A DNA stretch of 64,000 nt from Flavobacteriia bacterium (GTDB lineage Bacteria > Bacteroidota > Bacteroidia > Flavobacteriales_D > Crocinitomicaceae), in the NCBI GenBank assembly GCA_947450325.1, contig CANFUT010000001.1:124001-188000 (forward strand), written 5' to 3'. Positions within the stretch are counted from its first letter, which is position 1. Every line of letters begins with the position of its first letter. Shown here one piece after another: positions 1 through 9,113 of the stretch. Below the pieces are notes generated by a model, which was not told the origin of the DNA, did no database searches, and saw only the letters and a program-made list of their open reading frames with translations. Made by a program: the position numbers and the translations under genes.

Positions 1-154
1 TACAGAAAGCAAGAATAATAATACGTGGTGTGGCTTAAAAACTTTCATTTCTACAAAAAACGTCCACAAAAATACCTTAAGAAATTGTGGTATCAAGGAT
101 TTTTAACGATTTTTTATCGCTGAACTGATTAAAAAAGAAGACAAATTGAAAATA

Positions 155-889
155 TTAGAACAATTTCAGGTCACTTTTATCAATCCAAACAATCATTTGA
201 TTTTGCAATAAGATACCGATTCGGTTGTTGGAAAATCCATCGATTTTGTATCGACTTCCCATTTTTATACTCATGTCGATTTTCATGTTTCCTTGCGCGT
301 CGTTGAACACAGAAGAGATGTCATGAAGTACAATCGCATGTGTATTTGAGTTTTGATAATTTGAAGCTTGAATTGCATTTTTTAGTGACAGCAACATAAA
401 GCACATAACCAAAATCCCAAAAATCAAGCTTATTTTTCTCGTAGAAGAATTACTTGAAGTCATACGAAACCAAATCAAAATTGCGAGCACGAAAGCGGAA
501 ATCAAAGCACAAAAAGTCCAATTATCAGCGCCAAATGAAAATACTTTTTGCTCAAAAAGACTTTGATCTGAAGCACTGTAATCACTGATATTCAATTTAT
601 TGTAGCAAAATTGTAAGTTTTCTCTCGCTCCGATTAACTTTGGATCTAATTTCATTGATTTCTCCAAGGCCCAAATTGCTTCAGGATATTGATTTACAGC
701 TGCCAATGTTGTTCCTAAATTATACAAAGCATTCGCATCATTTGGATTTTTGTCAATGCACTTTCTGAATGAAATCTCTGCTTCATGCCAATTTTTGGTC
801 CTTGCAGCCTTTACACCTTCCTCAAAATCTGAAGAGAAAGCAGAAAGACTAAGGACACAAAAAATCAAACTTAAAATCAAACTTTTCAT
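155..889 (-). CDS. batE: BatE-like TPR membrane protein of the aerotolerance operon
   Basis: A 244-residue protein with an N-terminal signal peptide (about 1-19), two TPR-like helical hairpins (about 22-95, with NPNDANALYNLGTTLA typical of a TPR), two membrane segments (about 125-141 and 152-170) and a C-terminal part that may be a small SH3-like fold. This layout is that of BatE in Bacteroidota bat operons. It is the last gene of a leftward operon starting at moxR, 13 bases after batD. The Bat proteins are thought to form a periplasmic or membrane complex linked to oxygen and stress tolerance, but the biochemical role of BatE is unknown. Family assignment rests on gene order plus architecture. 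Confidence 0.85.
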   Translation of the reverse strand: MKSLILSLIFCVLSLSAFSSDFEEGVKAARTKNWHEAEISFRKCIDKNPNDANALYNLGTTLAAVNQYPEAIWALEKSMKLDPKLIGARENLQFCYNKLNISDYSASDQSLFEQKVFSFGADNWTFCALISAFVLAILIWFRMTSSNSSTRKISLIFGILVMCFMLLSLKNAIQASNYQNSNTHAIVLHDISSVFNDAQGNMKIDMSIKMGSRYKIDGFSNNRIGILLQNQMIVWIDKSDLKLF

Positions 890-902
890 CGCTCAAAAAA
901 GA

Positions 903-2612
903 TTATAAAATGGTTTGAATAAAAGTTTTTGCTTCTTCAAATGTGTGATTGAACTTGTCAACATCCTCTAAAAACGCATAGCGCGCTTCTTCACAATGTA
1001 AAATAATTTGCTGATAGAGTTGAACCATTTCATCTGAAACGATTTGCTTTTCCAACGCTGCAGAAATTTCTAACATAGTAAGTTCGTTCTCTTGTCGTTG
1101 CAACTTAATACAAACTGCCAATTTAACGGCTTTTTCAATGGAAGAAAATGCATTTTTGATTTCATTTTCACTCGCTTTGGAAGCAGCTTGAAGCATAAAA
1201 TCATGCACTTTTTTCTGTCTTTCTTTGGCAATAGAACTTTGCGTAATCACCTTCACTATTTTTTTCCTTCTGGTGAAAAATAATCCGCCTAAAAATGCAA
1301 TGGCAATCGGACTCACTAATGTCGGCCAAAACAAGACTGATTCGATAAAGGATTTGCCTTTAGAACGACTCGATGTATGACTTAAAACCGGTCTCAATTG
1401 CTCAATTTCAGCATTTTTGCTCTGCTTTTTAGCTGGCATGGAAGCTTTGAAAGCGCTTGATTTTTCGCCATAAACAGTCACTTTTTCTTCACTCAAGGAA
1501 ACGTATTTCTTCAAATTGGGATCAAAATAACACAAAGACATTGGTTCCAACTCAAAATCGCCATCTTGAACCACTTGTAAATTGAATTTATAAATCATTT
1601 GACCTTCGGCTCCGCGTAAACCAAAAGTTACCTTTTCTTCAATTTCAGGATCGCCATAAACCACAATTCCTTTCGGTAAATTGAAAGTTGGCGTATTGAT
1701 GTTGTGCAAATTTCCGTAACCTGAAATCGTGACGGTCATTGTAATCACTTCTCCTTGTTTAACTTGCGTTTTATCAAATGTGCGTTCGAAAGTGTATTTT
1801 CCAACAGCACCAATAAAATTAGCAGGTGCATTTGCAGGCAAGGGAATTACTTCTATCATACCGCCATTGGAGACAAAAGACGTTGATTCTGCATAAATGT
1901 CTCCTACTTCATACAACACCGCCATTTCAAAAGGACTGATTTTGTATTTTCCAGGCACAGTAAAAAACAGCACTTTTTTCTCAAATTCCGCAGCAGCAAA
2001 TTTCTGACCGTTTAGGACTTCAGGTGTGAAAACCAAATCTGTAGAATTGCTCAATTCAACCAATTCAGCATTTCCAGCCACTTCAAACGGATGATATCCT
2101 TGCACGTTTACTTTTGATCTCGTGTAAATTTTTCCGTTAATCAAAACGGGCTCGCCTTCATAAACTTTCGTCTTTGATTTTTCAACCACGCCAAAAACAG
2201 GTTGTTTCAAATCTCTTTGACTCAAACCACCGCTGTGTGTTACTTGTTTCACCACTTTGATGGTAATTGGCTTCGATCTGTAAACCTTGTTTTTACTCGT
2301 AATCAGCGCGCGCAAAGTGTAATTTCCAACTTTTGAAAAAGCGCCATTTTGTGCAAAGAAATAAACTGTTGACACTTTTCCAGTGTTGTAATCCATTTCT
2401 TGTTGCATGCCATTTTGCTCTCCCGAACCACTTACAAATTCATCTGGAAAAGTGATATCTAAAGTACCTGAAACTGTTGATTTAACAGTAATAATGACCG
2501 TTTCGCCCACTTCGACTTCGTCAAAATCAGATGAAATTTTGATGTATGGCTTTTGTGCAAGCAAAATCGTTGCAAAATTGAAAAAGCAAAATATGGCGAA
2601 TAAATATTTCAT
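903..2612 (-). CDS. batD: BatD-like oxygen tolerance protein
   Basis: A 569-residue protein with a cleavable signal peptide (about 1-19, ending LLAQ), a large extracytoplasmic region of immunoglobulin-like beta domains rich in FEVG/YT-type strands, one membrane segment near residue 430 (SPIAIAFLGGLFFT) and a cytoplasmic helical tail. This matches the BatD (oxygen tolerance) family in length and topology. It shares one base with batC upstream and is followed after 13 bases by batE, so it is translated from the same mRNA. Function is inferred from the operon: the Bat/MoxR systems are implicated in envelope stress and aerotolerance. Confidence 0.9.
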   Translation of the reverse strand: MKYLFAIFCFFNFATILLAQKPYIKISSDFDEVEVGETVIITVKSTVSGTLDITFPDEFVSGSGEQNGMQQEMDYNTGKVSTVYFFAQNGAFSKVGNYTLRALITSKNKVYRSKPITIKVVKQVTHSGGLSQRDLKQPVFGVVEKSKTKVYEGEPVLINGKIYTRSKVNVQGYHPFEVAGNAELVELSNSTDLVFTPEVLNGQKFAAAEFEKKVLFFTVPGKYKISPFEMAVLYEVGDIYAESTSFVSNGGMIEVIPLPANAPANFIGAVGKYTFERTFDKTQVKQGEVITMTVTISGYGNLHNINTPTFNLPKGIVVYGDPEIEEKVTFGLRGAEGQMIYKFNLQVVQDGDFELEPMSLCYFDPNLKKYVSLSEEKVTVYGEKSSAFKASMPAKKQSKNAEIEQLRPVLSHTSSRSKGKSFIESVLFWPTLVSPIAIAFLGGLFFTRRKKIVKVITQSSIAKERQKKVHDFMLQAASKASENEIKNAFSSIEKAVKLAVCIKLQRQENELTMLEISAALEKQIVSDEMVQLYQQIILHCEEARYAFLEDVDKFNHTFEEAKTFIQTIL

Positions 2613-3343
2613 TACCAGTCTTTTCCTGTTCGTTTCACACCAGTTCCTGAGCCTTTCACTCCGTCAAATTTCTTTTTGGTTTCCATTTCTTTTTTCACCA
2701 ATTCATCCAACATGCGTTCTGTTTTTTTGTCAGAAAGTTTGGCAGTTTTGCTTTCCGCTTGCTGTTTTTCAGCATTTGACGGCGATTTAGATGGTGGTTG
2801 AGATTGATTTTTATTAGGTTGATTTGGATTCGATTTTTGGTTGGGTTTACCGTTGGATTGATTATTTTGACACTGATTTTGATTTTGTTGTTGCTCTTTT
2901 TGTTGCTGTTGCTTTTGTTCTTTAGCTTTTTTCAAAGCTTGTGTCAAATTGTATCTTGATTTACTGTCTTTCGGATTATTTCGCAACGATTCTTTGTAAG
3001 ACTCAGCTGCTTCGTCATATTTACGCTGTTGCATTTTGGCGTCGCCAATTTGACGGTTAATGTTTCCCTTTTGCGTCGAATTTCCTTTGTTGGAACTGCT
3101 TTTTGCAAAAATCTTCTCTGCATCTTGGTATTTTCCAGCCTTGTATGCCGCATGTCCCATTTCGTCCGACAAATCGATTTGCTTGGGTGCTAACTTTTGC
3201 GCTGAACGGTATTGTTTGTATGATTTTTCGTAATCGTGATTGACAAAAGATTTTCTAGCTTCACGCAAGGTATCCTTCCATTCTTGACCAAAAACAGGCT
3301 GAGAAAGCACGAATAAGAAAAATATGTAAGTTACAATTTTCAT
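2612..3343 (-). CDS. batC: BatC-like TPR protein with Q/N-rich segment
   Basis: A 243-residue protein with a signal peptide (about 1-19, ending VFGQ) and three TPR-like repeats (about 20-140, including DSKSRYNLTQALKKAK). A strongly biased linker of Gln, Asn, Pro, Ser and Lys follows (about 145-195), then a charged C-terminus ending in KDW, which is the usual BatC ending. The protein probably mediates contacts among the Bat proteins in the periplasm. It follows batB after an unusually long 190-base gap and overlaps batD by one base. The low-complexity linker makes its exact length likely to vary between strains. Confidence 0.88.
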   Translation of the reverse strand: MKIVTYIFFLFVLSQPVFGQEWKDTLREARKSFVNHDYEKSYKQYRSAQKLAPKQIDLSDEMGHAAYKAGKYQDAEKIFAKSSSNKGNSTQKGNINRQIGDAKMQQRKYDEAAESYKESLRNNPKDSKSRYNLTQALKKAKEQKQQQQKEQQQNQNQCQNNQSNGKPNQKSNPNQPNKNQSQPPSKSPSNAEKQQAESKTAKLSDKKTERMLDELVKKEMETKKKFDGVKGSGTGVKRTGKDW

Positions 3344-3533
3344 TTTTTAATACACCAAGCAATTGTTTTTTGTAGCAATATCTAAATGACTTTTTAACGA
3401 ATTGAAAAACAACAATCAACGTTTCAATGTCCTAGTCATTCGTTTTGAAAAAAAATCTAAAACCGAAAAACAAAGTTATTGAAAATGATTGTAACTGTTG
3501 GTTAATTTGTGTTAATATGTCAAAACTACACTA
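3344..3533. other. 190-base gap inside the bat operon
   Basis: This is the only sizeable gap in the otherwise tightly packed bat operon, whose other junctions overlap or are close. It carries no open frame I would call. On the minus strand it has one full match to the Bacteroidota -7 box (TAACTTTG, 3471-3478), but I see no -33 TTG at the usual distance. It could be an internal promoter for batC-batD-batE with a leader of roughly 120 bases, or simply spacer DNA. Confidence 0.35.
3471..3478 (-). promoter_or_regulatory. Possible internal promoter -7 box before batC
   Basis: The minus strand reads TAACTTTG, a full match to the Bacteroidota TAnnTTTG box, about 128 bases before the batC start. No clear -33 TTG is present at 17-23 bases upstream, so this could be a chance match in AT-rich DNA. 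Confidence 0.25.
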
Positions 3534-4709
3534 TCAATTTTTCACCCGTTTTCTGCGCCAAATGTCCAGTAAAAGATTAATGTTTTGAGGCAAAATCAAA
3601 AATAAAATCCAAAAAATGATTCCCAACATTAGCGGAAACTGATAAATATTTTGTTTCACATCAAACGAAATCGTTTTCACTTTCGTGCGTTTCATGCGTT
3701 TCAAATTTTCTAACAAGGTCGTTAAATCAGGATAAGGCGAATCACTGATTAGATAAGTTCCTCCTGATTTCGAAGCCAAGGATTTCACCAATTCTGGATT
3801 CATTTTCGAAACAATCGGCGTGCCTGAAGGATTCAATTTGTAACCAAATTCTGGCTGATCGGGGTTGTTGGGAATCAATCCTCCATTTACAGTTCCGAGA
3901 CCGAGCACCGATAATTCTATTTCTTTTTCTTTCAATTGATTCAAGAAAATGTCGATTCCGCCTTCGTGGTCTTCCGCATCAGAAATCAAAATAATGGCTT
4001 TGCTTGATTTTGTTTTAGTGAACATTTTCTGAGACACTTGCAACGCGGCTGCGATATTGGTTCCTTGGTTTGAAATCATTCCTGTTTCAATTTCTCCGAC
4101 AAACATTTTAGCGGCATCGTAATCCATTGTCAGTGGCAACTGAGCAAAAGCGTCGCCTGCAAAAACAACCACACCCAATTTTTCTCCGTGTAAATTGTTG
4201 ATCAATTGCACCATCGCTCGTTTCGCAATTCCCAATCGGGAAACGTTGTCGTCGATGTCTTTTACATTCATCGAAGAGGAAATATCAAGGGCAACAATCA
4301 ATTCTAAACTTTCAATCGTTCCTGTTACTTTTTTGCTGCCAAAAACCGGTTGCGCCATGGCAAGAATGATGAACGCAATTGCATTTCTAAAAAAGAAAAA
4401 CTTCAAAAACGCTTGCAAACTTGAAATTGGTGAAAGCATAACGCTTTGAATTTGGTGATTGCCAATTGCATTAAATCGCTTGTTTTTCCATGAAATAAAC
4501 CAAAGAAAAACCAAATTCAAAGGCAAAATCAAGAACAAATATGGCAAAGCATCTTCATTTTTGAATCCCATTTGGGTACCAACGTTGGAATTGCTGAAAT
4601 AGCCCATCATCAGCAAAAATCCGAAAAAAGCAATCCAAAAGATGAATTCCCAAATTAAAATTCCAGTTAAGATCAAGGGAAATCGGTATGTAAATAAACG
4701 CTTATCCAT
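3534..4709 (-). CDS. batB: BatB, von Willebrand factor A domain membrane protein
   Basis: A 391-residue protein with N-terminal membrane helices (about 12-38, 50-66, 104-122), a VWA domain (about 135-335) and a C-terminal membrane helix (about 355-378). The metal-ion-dependent adhesion site is complete: DISSS (DxSxS), the GTN threonine, and SDAEDHEGG. Together with BatA it is expected to form a VWA-containing membrane complex whose MIDAS faces the periplasm. The start overlaps the end of batA by 8 bases, consistent with translational coupling. The gene is followed by an unusual 190-base gap before batC. Confidence 0.92.
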   Translation of the reverse strand: MDKRLFTYRFPLILTGILIWEFIFWIAFFGFLLMMGYFSNSNVGTQMGFKNEDALPYLFLILPLNLVFLWFISWKNKRFNAIGNHQIQSVMLSPISSLQAFLKFFFFRNAIAFIILAMAQPVFGSKKVTGTIESLELIVALDISSSMNVKDIDDNVSRLGIAKRAMVQLINNLHGEKLGVVVFAGDAFAQLPLTMDYDAAKMFVGEIETGMISNQGTNIAAALQVSQKMFTKTKSSKAIILISDAEDHEGGIDIFLNQLKEKEIELSVLGLGTVNGGLIPNNPDQPEFGYKLNPSGTPIVSKMNPELVKSLASKSGGTYLISDSPYPDLTTLLENLKRMKRTKVKTISFDVKQNIYQFPLMLGIIFWILFLILPQNINLLLDIWRRKRVKN

Positions 4710-5736
4710 TGGTTTTGAAATAAATAATTTGAAAAGCCCAAGCCAACAAAGTTAGAACCAAAGTCCAATTTAAGAAAGGCAAAGGCGTTGTTGGCGGTTC
4801 AGATTTATAGTCAATTGTTTTGATTTTTCGCTTTTCAAGTTGGTTGATTTGCTCATAAATGGAACGCAAACTGGCTTCATCTGTTGCCCTAAAATATTGA
4901 CCATCTGTAATTTTGGCAATTTTCATCAGCGTTACCTCATCAATTTCAACTTCCTCATCGACGTAGCGCACACCAAAAGGTGTAAATTGAGGTGAAGGCG
5001 CCGTTCCGCGAGATCCAACGCCAATCGTGTACACTTTGATGTTTTTTGATTTTGCCAAATTTGCTGCTTCTTCTGGAGTAATATCTCCGTCCATGCTCAC
5101 GCCGTCAGTCAATAAAATAATCACTTTGGAAGGCAAACTGTCATTTCGCAATCTTGTTACGGCTGTTCCCAATCCGATTCCGATTGCTGTGCCTGATTCC
5201 AAAATTCCAGATTGCAATTGATCGATTTGTTGGTACAAAACCTCGTAATCGGTCGTTGCGGGACAAGCAGTAAATGCTTCCGCTTCATAAGCAACCAATC
5301 CAATTCTGTCGCCTTTTCGACCTTTGATAAAATCTTTGGCGACTTTTTTCGCAACTTCTAATCGATTTGGGAGGAAATCCTGCGCCAACATCGAACCAGA
5401 AATATCTAAGGCAATCACAATGTCGATTCCATTTTTGTAATCTGAATCGTTGTCATCATAAGCAGACCAATGAAAAGGCCTTGCAAAAGCGACGATTAAA
5501 AGGGAAGCAACCACCACATAAATCGTCAAAATTGACCAGCGAATGTATTTGATTCCATCCTTTCCCAAATTCTTTTGTTCGCGTTCAGTGCGTGAAAATT
5601 TGAAATCGCCGGCTTTGTTTTTGTCGAAGTAAAACGCAATCCAAATCAAAAATGGAATGAGCAAGAGCAGCCACAACCAATGTGGAGAAAGGAATTCATA
5701 TTCCCAAATCGCTATGTTCCAATTTTTAAACATCAA
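4702..5736 (-). CDS. batA: BatA, von Willebrand factor A domain membrane protein
   Basis: A 344-residue protein with two N-terminal membrane helices (about 19-37 and 64-87), a VWA domain (about 105-310) with a complete MIDAS (DISGS, then GTAIG and LTDGVSMDGD), and a C-terminal membrane helix (about 318-338). This is the standard BatA layout. It overlaps the upstream membrane-protein gene by 11 bases and batB by 8 bases, so all are co-translated. MoxR-type AAA+ ATPases are thought to act as chaperones for VWA proteins such as this one; that link is family knowledge, not seen here directly. Confidence 0.92.
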   Translation of the reverse strand: MMFKNWNIAIWEYEFLSPHWLWLLLLIPFLIWIAFYFDKNKAGDFKFSRTEREQKNLGKDGIKYIRWSILTIYVVVASLLIVAFARPFHWSAYDDNDSDYKNGIDIVIALDISGSMLAQDFLPNRLEVAKKVAKDFIKGRKGDRIGLVAYEAEAFTACPATTDYEVLYQQIDQLQSGILESGTAIGIGLGTAVTRLRNDSLPSKVIILLTDGVSMDGDITPEEAANLAKSKNIKVYTIGVGSRGTAPSPQFTPFGVRYVDEEVEIDEVTLMKIAKITDGQYFRATDEASLRSIYEQINQLEKRKIKTIDYKSEPPTTPLPFLNWTLVLTLLAWAFQIIYFKTNG

Positions 5737-6664
5737 ATTCTAGTGGGCTTGTTTCGGCAACAATTTGTTTTGCCAACGCAGAAATTCTCAAAATCTCAAT
5801 TTCTGTCGGCAGTGATTTCGCAAATTTCACCATGTCGGATTGTTCTAAAATCATCTGAATTGTTTCGACCGTATCTTCACTCAAACCTTGGTGCTTCAAT
5901 AAAATTTTGGTTTGAAAACTCGTCGATTCAAGCAAATTCAATTCGTATCGCACGCCTAAATATGATCTTAAAATGTAAGACATTTCGATGTAATGTTCTT
6001 TCAACATTCCTTTTTCCCAAAGTTTTGAATTGTCGAGCGCTTCAATGGCGAACAATGTTTTGTCTTTCAAAGAAATTTCCTTTTTAATTGGTTCAGGTTT
6101 TCTATTTTTCCATCGAATGTAAAACCAATACAAAACGCCCAAAACCACCAACAAAATCATCCACCAAAGATTCGATTTCAACCAATAAAACGGATCATTT
6201 GGAATATCGGTGAATGTTGGATCTGATTCCATCAATTCTTGGCCAGCAATTAATTTCGTTGGAACAACTTTGAATTGAATCGGCTGAAAATTGACCATGC
6301 TGTCTTTCCAAACTATGACTGGCGCAGGAATTTCAAAATGTCCTGTGTCCCAAGCGGTAATTGTATATTTCCCAATCCATTTGACTTTTTTTCCGTAAGC
6401 CAAACTGTCTTGAAATTTGCCGATGATTTCAATGTTCACTTTTTGTCCAGACGAAAGTTGGCTGTTTTTTTGAACGACATCACAAGGTATCAATCTCATT
6501 TTAGGTTCAAAACGCACGGCATCGTTTTCAGAATCTAGATTCAGTTCGTAGTAAATTTCTGTTTGTTCGCCAATTTCCAAACTCGCCTTTTGAATGCGCG
6601 ATGTTTGACTTGAAACCACGAATGGCAAGCAAATCAAAAGCGATATGGAAATCCAAATTTTCAT
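5726..6664 (-). CDS. Bat-operon membrane protein with BatD-like tail
   Basis: A 312-residue protein with a signal peptide (about 1-19), an extracytoplasmic beta-rich domain (about 20-160), one membrane helix (about 168-187) and a cytoplasmic helical domain (about 195-312, with LRSYLGVRYELNLLE) resembling the cytoplasmic tails of BatD and DUF4381-type proteins. A gene like this commonly sits between the DUF58 gene and batA in Bacteroidota. It overlaps the DUF58 gene by 4 bases and batA by 11. I do not assign a specific name. A second, shorter BatD-like subunit of the complex is the best inference. Confidence 0.75.
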   Translation of the reverse strand: MKIWISISLLICLPFVVSSQTSRIQKASLEIGEQTEIYYELNLDSENDAVRFEPKMRLIPCDVVQKNSQLSSGQKVNIEIIGKFQDSLAYGKKVKWIGKYTITAWDTGHFEIPAPVIVWKDSMVNFQPIQFKVVPTKLIAGQELMESDPTFTDIPNDPFYWLKSNLWWMILLVVLGVLYWFYIRWKNRKPEPIKKEISLKDKTLFAIEALDNSKLWEKGMLKEHYIEMSYILRSYLGVRYELNLLESTSFQTKILLKHQGLSEDTVETIQMILEQSDMVKFAKSLPTEIEILRISALAKQIVAETSPLEFDV

Positions 6665-7530
6665 TTTCTGGTTTGAAAAAGTTGCACGAGTTTCGGAATG
6701 TAATCATCGGTTGTTTGAATCGTTGTTTGGTCGATTCCCAACTGTTTAAAAATATCATTCAACTGATTTTCAAAAGACCTGAAATTTTCCTCGAAAATCT
6801 GTTGCGCAACCACAGAAGATGAATTGACCCAGGTTTTTCTGCCTGTTTCAGCGTTGTATAAATGAATCATTCCCAAATCTGGCAGTTTACTTTCGGCAGG
6901 ATCTGACAATCGAATCGCCACCAAATCGTGTTTTCTTTTATTTACATTGAATCCTTCTTGAAAGGAATTTGAATCGATGAAATCACTGATTACAAAACCA
7001 ATGCTTCGTTTCTTTTGCGTGTTTCTCAAAAACTTCAAACCTTCGTTGATGTTGGTTTTCAAGCTTTTTGGTTTCAAGGCAATCAATTCCCGCAAAATGT
7101 ACAAGGCGTGTTTTTTGCCTTTTGCTGGTGCAATGTATTTTTCAATTTGATCTGAAACGAATATCGCACCAATTTTATCGTTGTTTGCTATGGCAGAAAA
7201 AGCCAATACTGCCGCCAATTCTAAGGCTAAATCTCTTTTTGTTTTGTTTTGTGTTCCGAATTCAGATGAACCAGAAACATCGATCATCAGAATGACGGTC
7301 AATTCGCGTTCTTCTTCAAATACTTTGACGAAAGGCGCATTGAATCTTGCCGTTACATTCCAATCAATCGTGCGCACTTCATCGCCCACGTTGTATTCAC
7401 GCACTTCGCTGAATGCCATTCCTTTTCCTTTGAAAGAAGAGTGATACGCACCCGAAAATACTTGCTTGGTCAAACCACGCGTTTTGATCTCAATCAATTT
7501 AATTTTCTTCAGCAATTCGTTTGTGTCCAT
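6661..7530 (-). CDS. DUF58 domain protein of the moxR/bat operon
   Basis: A 289-residue soluble protein of the DUF58 family, without signal peptide or membrane helix. The family signature around GDEVRTIDWNVTAR (about 50-62) is present, followed by a degenerate VWA-like fold starting with LMIDVSGSSEFG (about 81-92). DUF58 proteins almost always lie directly after a moxR ATPase gene, as here (42-base gap), and are presumed clients or partners of it. The end overlaps the next gene by 4 bases (ATGA type), indicating coupled translation. The function is not known biochemically. Confidence 0.9.
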   Translation of the reverse strand: MDTNELLKKIKLIEIKTRGLTKQVFSGAYHSSFKGKGMAFSEVREYNVGDEVRTIDWNVTARFNAPFVKVFEEERELTVILMIDVSGSSEFGTQNKTKRDLALELAAVLAFSAIANNDKIGAIFVSDQIEKYIAPAKGKKHALYILRELIALKPKSLKTNINEGLKFLRNTQKKRSIGFVISDFIDSNSFQEGFNVNKRKHDLVAIRLSDPAESKLPDLGMIHLYNAETGRKTWVNSSSVVAQQIFEENFRSFENQLNDIFKQLGIDQTTIQTTDDYIPKLVQLFQTRK

Positions 7531-7572
7531 TGTATCGGATTACAACTTTTTAAATGAATTTATTCTCCTCAA

Positions 7573-8595
7573 TTAAGGAACTTCAACGCGGTTTAAAATC
7601 TTTACAATGATTTGGGCAGCATCCATGTTTTCTGCTTCAGCTTCGTAGGTCAAACCAATTCTGTGACGCATCACATCTGCAGCAACCGCACGAATATCTT
7701 CTGGCACAACGAAAGCGCGATTTTGCAAGAAAGCATGCGCTTTTCCAGCCAAAGCCAAATTTAAACTTGCTCTTGGAGAACAACCAAAACTGATCAATGG
7801 CGACAATTCATTTAAATTATACTTTTCGGGATTTCTCGTTGCAAAAACGATGTCCACGATGTATTGCTCAATTTTTTCATCCAAATAAACTTCACGAACC
7901 AAATCGCGCAGGTTCAAAATGTGGTTTGAATCGACCACTTTGTTGACTTTCGCCAAACCTTCTTTGCGCACATTCGAGCGAATAATTTGCTTTTCTTCTT
8001 CCATTTTCGGATAATCCAACACCACTTTGAGCATGAATCGATCGACTTGTGCTTCTGGCAAAGGATACGTTCCTTCTTGTTCAATCGGATTCTGCGTTGC
8101 TAATACCAAAAATGGTTTCGGCAATGGAAAAGTTTCATCGCCAATCGTCACTTGTTTTTCTTGCATCGCTTCCAACAAGGCACTTTGTACTTTCGCTGGA
8201 GCACGATTGATTTCATCAGCCAAAATAAAATTGGCGAAAATCGGCCCTTTTTTGACGATGAAAGCTTCACTTTTTTGATTGTAAATCAAGGTTCCTGTAA
8301 CGTCGGCAGGCAATAAATCTGGCGTAAACTGAATGCGGCTAAATTGTGCGTCGATGGCTTCTGAAAGCGTTTTGATAGCCAATGTTTTTGCCAATCCTGG
8401 AACACCTTCTAACAAAACATGTCCATCAGCCAAAAGTGCGATCAACAAACGATCAACCATATACGTTTGACCAACAATTACTTTGGCAATTTCTTGACGC
8501 AACTGTTGGATAATTCCATTTTCTTTTTGGATTTTTTCCGAAAGAATTCTCAGATTCTCCGCAGGACTTAAAGTAGCATTTTCAAACTCCGACAT
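7573..8595 (-). CDS. moxR: MoxR-family AAA+ ATPase
   Basis: A 340-residue AAA+ ATPase, the normal length for MoxR. Walker A is GVPGLAKT (64-71), Walker B is LADEIN (about 125-130), and the sensor-1 region ATQNPIEQEGTYPLPEAQ is typical of the family. The C-terminal lid domain contains GCSPRASLNLA. It is the first gene of the leftward operon ending at batE. MoxR ATPases are thought to help assemble or activate VWA-domain proteins, here BatA and BatB. A partial -7-like box (CAACTTTG) lies shortly upstream, so the operon promoter is probably within 8596-8660. Confidence 0.93.
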   Translation of the reverse strand: MSEFENATLSPAENLRILSEKIQKENGIIQQLRQEIAKVIVGQTYMVDRLLIALLADGHVLLEGVPGLAKTLAIKTLSEAIDAQFSRIQFTPDLLPADVTGTLIYNQKSEAFIVKKGPIFANFILADEINRAPAKVQSALLEAMQEKQVTIGDETFPLPKPFLVLATQNPIEQEGTYPLPEAQVDRFMLKVVLDYPKMEEEKQIIRSNVRKEGLAKVNKVVDSNHILNLRDLVREVYLDEKIEQYIVDIVFATRNPEKYNLNELSPLISFGCSPRASLNLALAGKAHAFLQNRAFVVPEDIRAVAADVMRHRIGLTYEAEAENMDAAQIIVKILNRVEVP

Positions 8596-8702
8596 ATCAT
8601 AAATTGGATGAACTCACAAAGTTGCTAAAGTTTGTGTGCAAAAACTTGCTGTTGCTGTTAAATATTGTTAACCTTGTTTTGTAAAATCAGACTTTCAATT
8701 TT

Positions 8703-9065
8703 ATGGAACAGCGTGCTTGTCAGGAATGTGGTCAAAAGTTAAACGGCAGAAAGGATCAGAAATTTTGTTCTGATTATTGTCGAAATGCCTTTAACAACAA
8801 GTTGAACGAAGATTCAAACAAATACGTGCGTCGAATCAACGGCATTTTACGCAAAAATCGACGTATTTTAGAGAAATTGAACCCCAATGGAAAAGTCACC
8901 ACAGACGGAATCACGTTGGCAGAAGAAGGATTTAATTTTCACTATTACACCAATATTTACACGACGCAAAAAGGCGGACAATATTTTTTCTGCTACGAAC
9001 ATGGTTACATTAAATTGGAAAATGACCAGTATATGTTGGTGATGAAGCAGGATTATGTTAAATAG
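8703..9065 (+). CDS. Small zinc-ribbon protein of unknown function
   Basis: A 120-residue protein. The N-terminus holds four cysteines spaced CQEC (8, 11) and CSDYC (23, 27), a DUF2116-like zinc ribbon resembling the treble-clef fragments used in nucleic-acid binding or protein contacts. The middle is basic and helical (about 35-60, with many Arg/Lys). The C-terminal 50 residues are rich in aromatic residues (FHYYTNIY, YFFCYEHGYIKLEN) and look like a small beta domain. It is transcribed divergently from moxR. I do not know a function. DNA or RNA binding is a plausible inference only. Confidence 0.75.
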   Translation: MEQRACQECGQKLNGRKDQKFCSDYCRNAFNNKLNEDSNKYVRRINGILRKNRRILEKLNPNGKVTTDGITLAEEGFNFHYYTNIYTTQKGGQYFFCYEHGYIKLENDQYMLVMKQDYVK

Positions 9066-9096
9066 ACAACTAGACTGTAGACAGAAGATATTAGAC
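9063..9096. repeat. Short interspersed TAGAC repeats
   Basis: Four copies of TAGAC lie in 34 bases (9063, 9071, 9078 and 9092), starting at the stop codon of the zinc-ribbon gene. I recall runs of TAGAC/TTAGAC units in intergenic DNA of other Bacteroidota, but cannot verify that here. No function is apparent. Confidence 0.5.
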
Positions 9097-9113
9097 TTTC
9101 AAAATTCTCTAGC

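Noticed and set aside
1-154. Possible C-terminal end of a plus-strand gene at the left edge (an open frame of about 34 codons from base 2 to 106, or 11 codons to base 38)
   Set aside because: Too short and without recognisable motifs; either frame could be chance, and the region may simply be spacer downstream of batE.
2407-2790. 127-codon plus-strand frame across the batD/batC junction
   Set aside because: Shadow frame over two conserved genes on the opposite strand, with low-complexity hydrophobic content.
5680-6087. 135-codon plus-strand frame over the Bat-operon membrane protein
   Set aside because: Shadow frame; unusual composition and no family signature.
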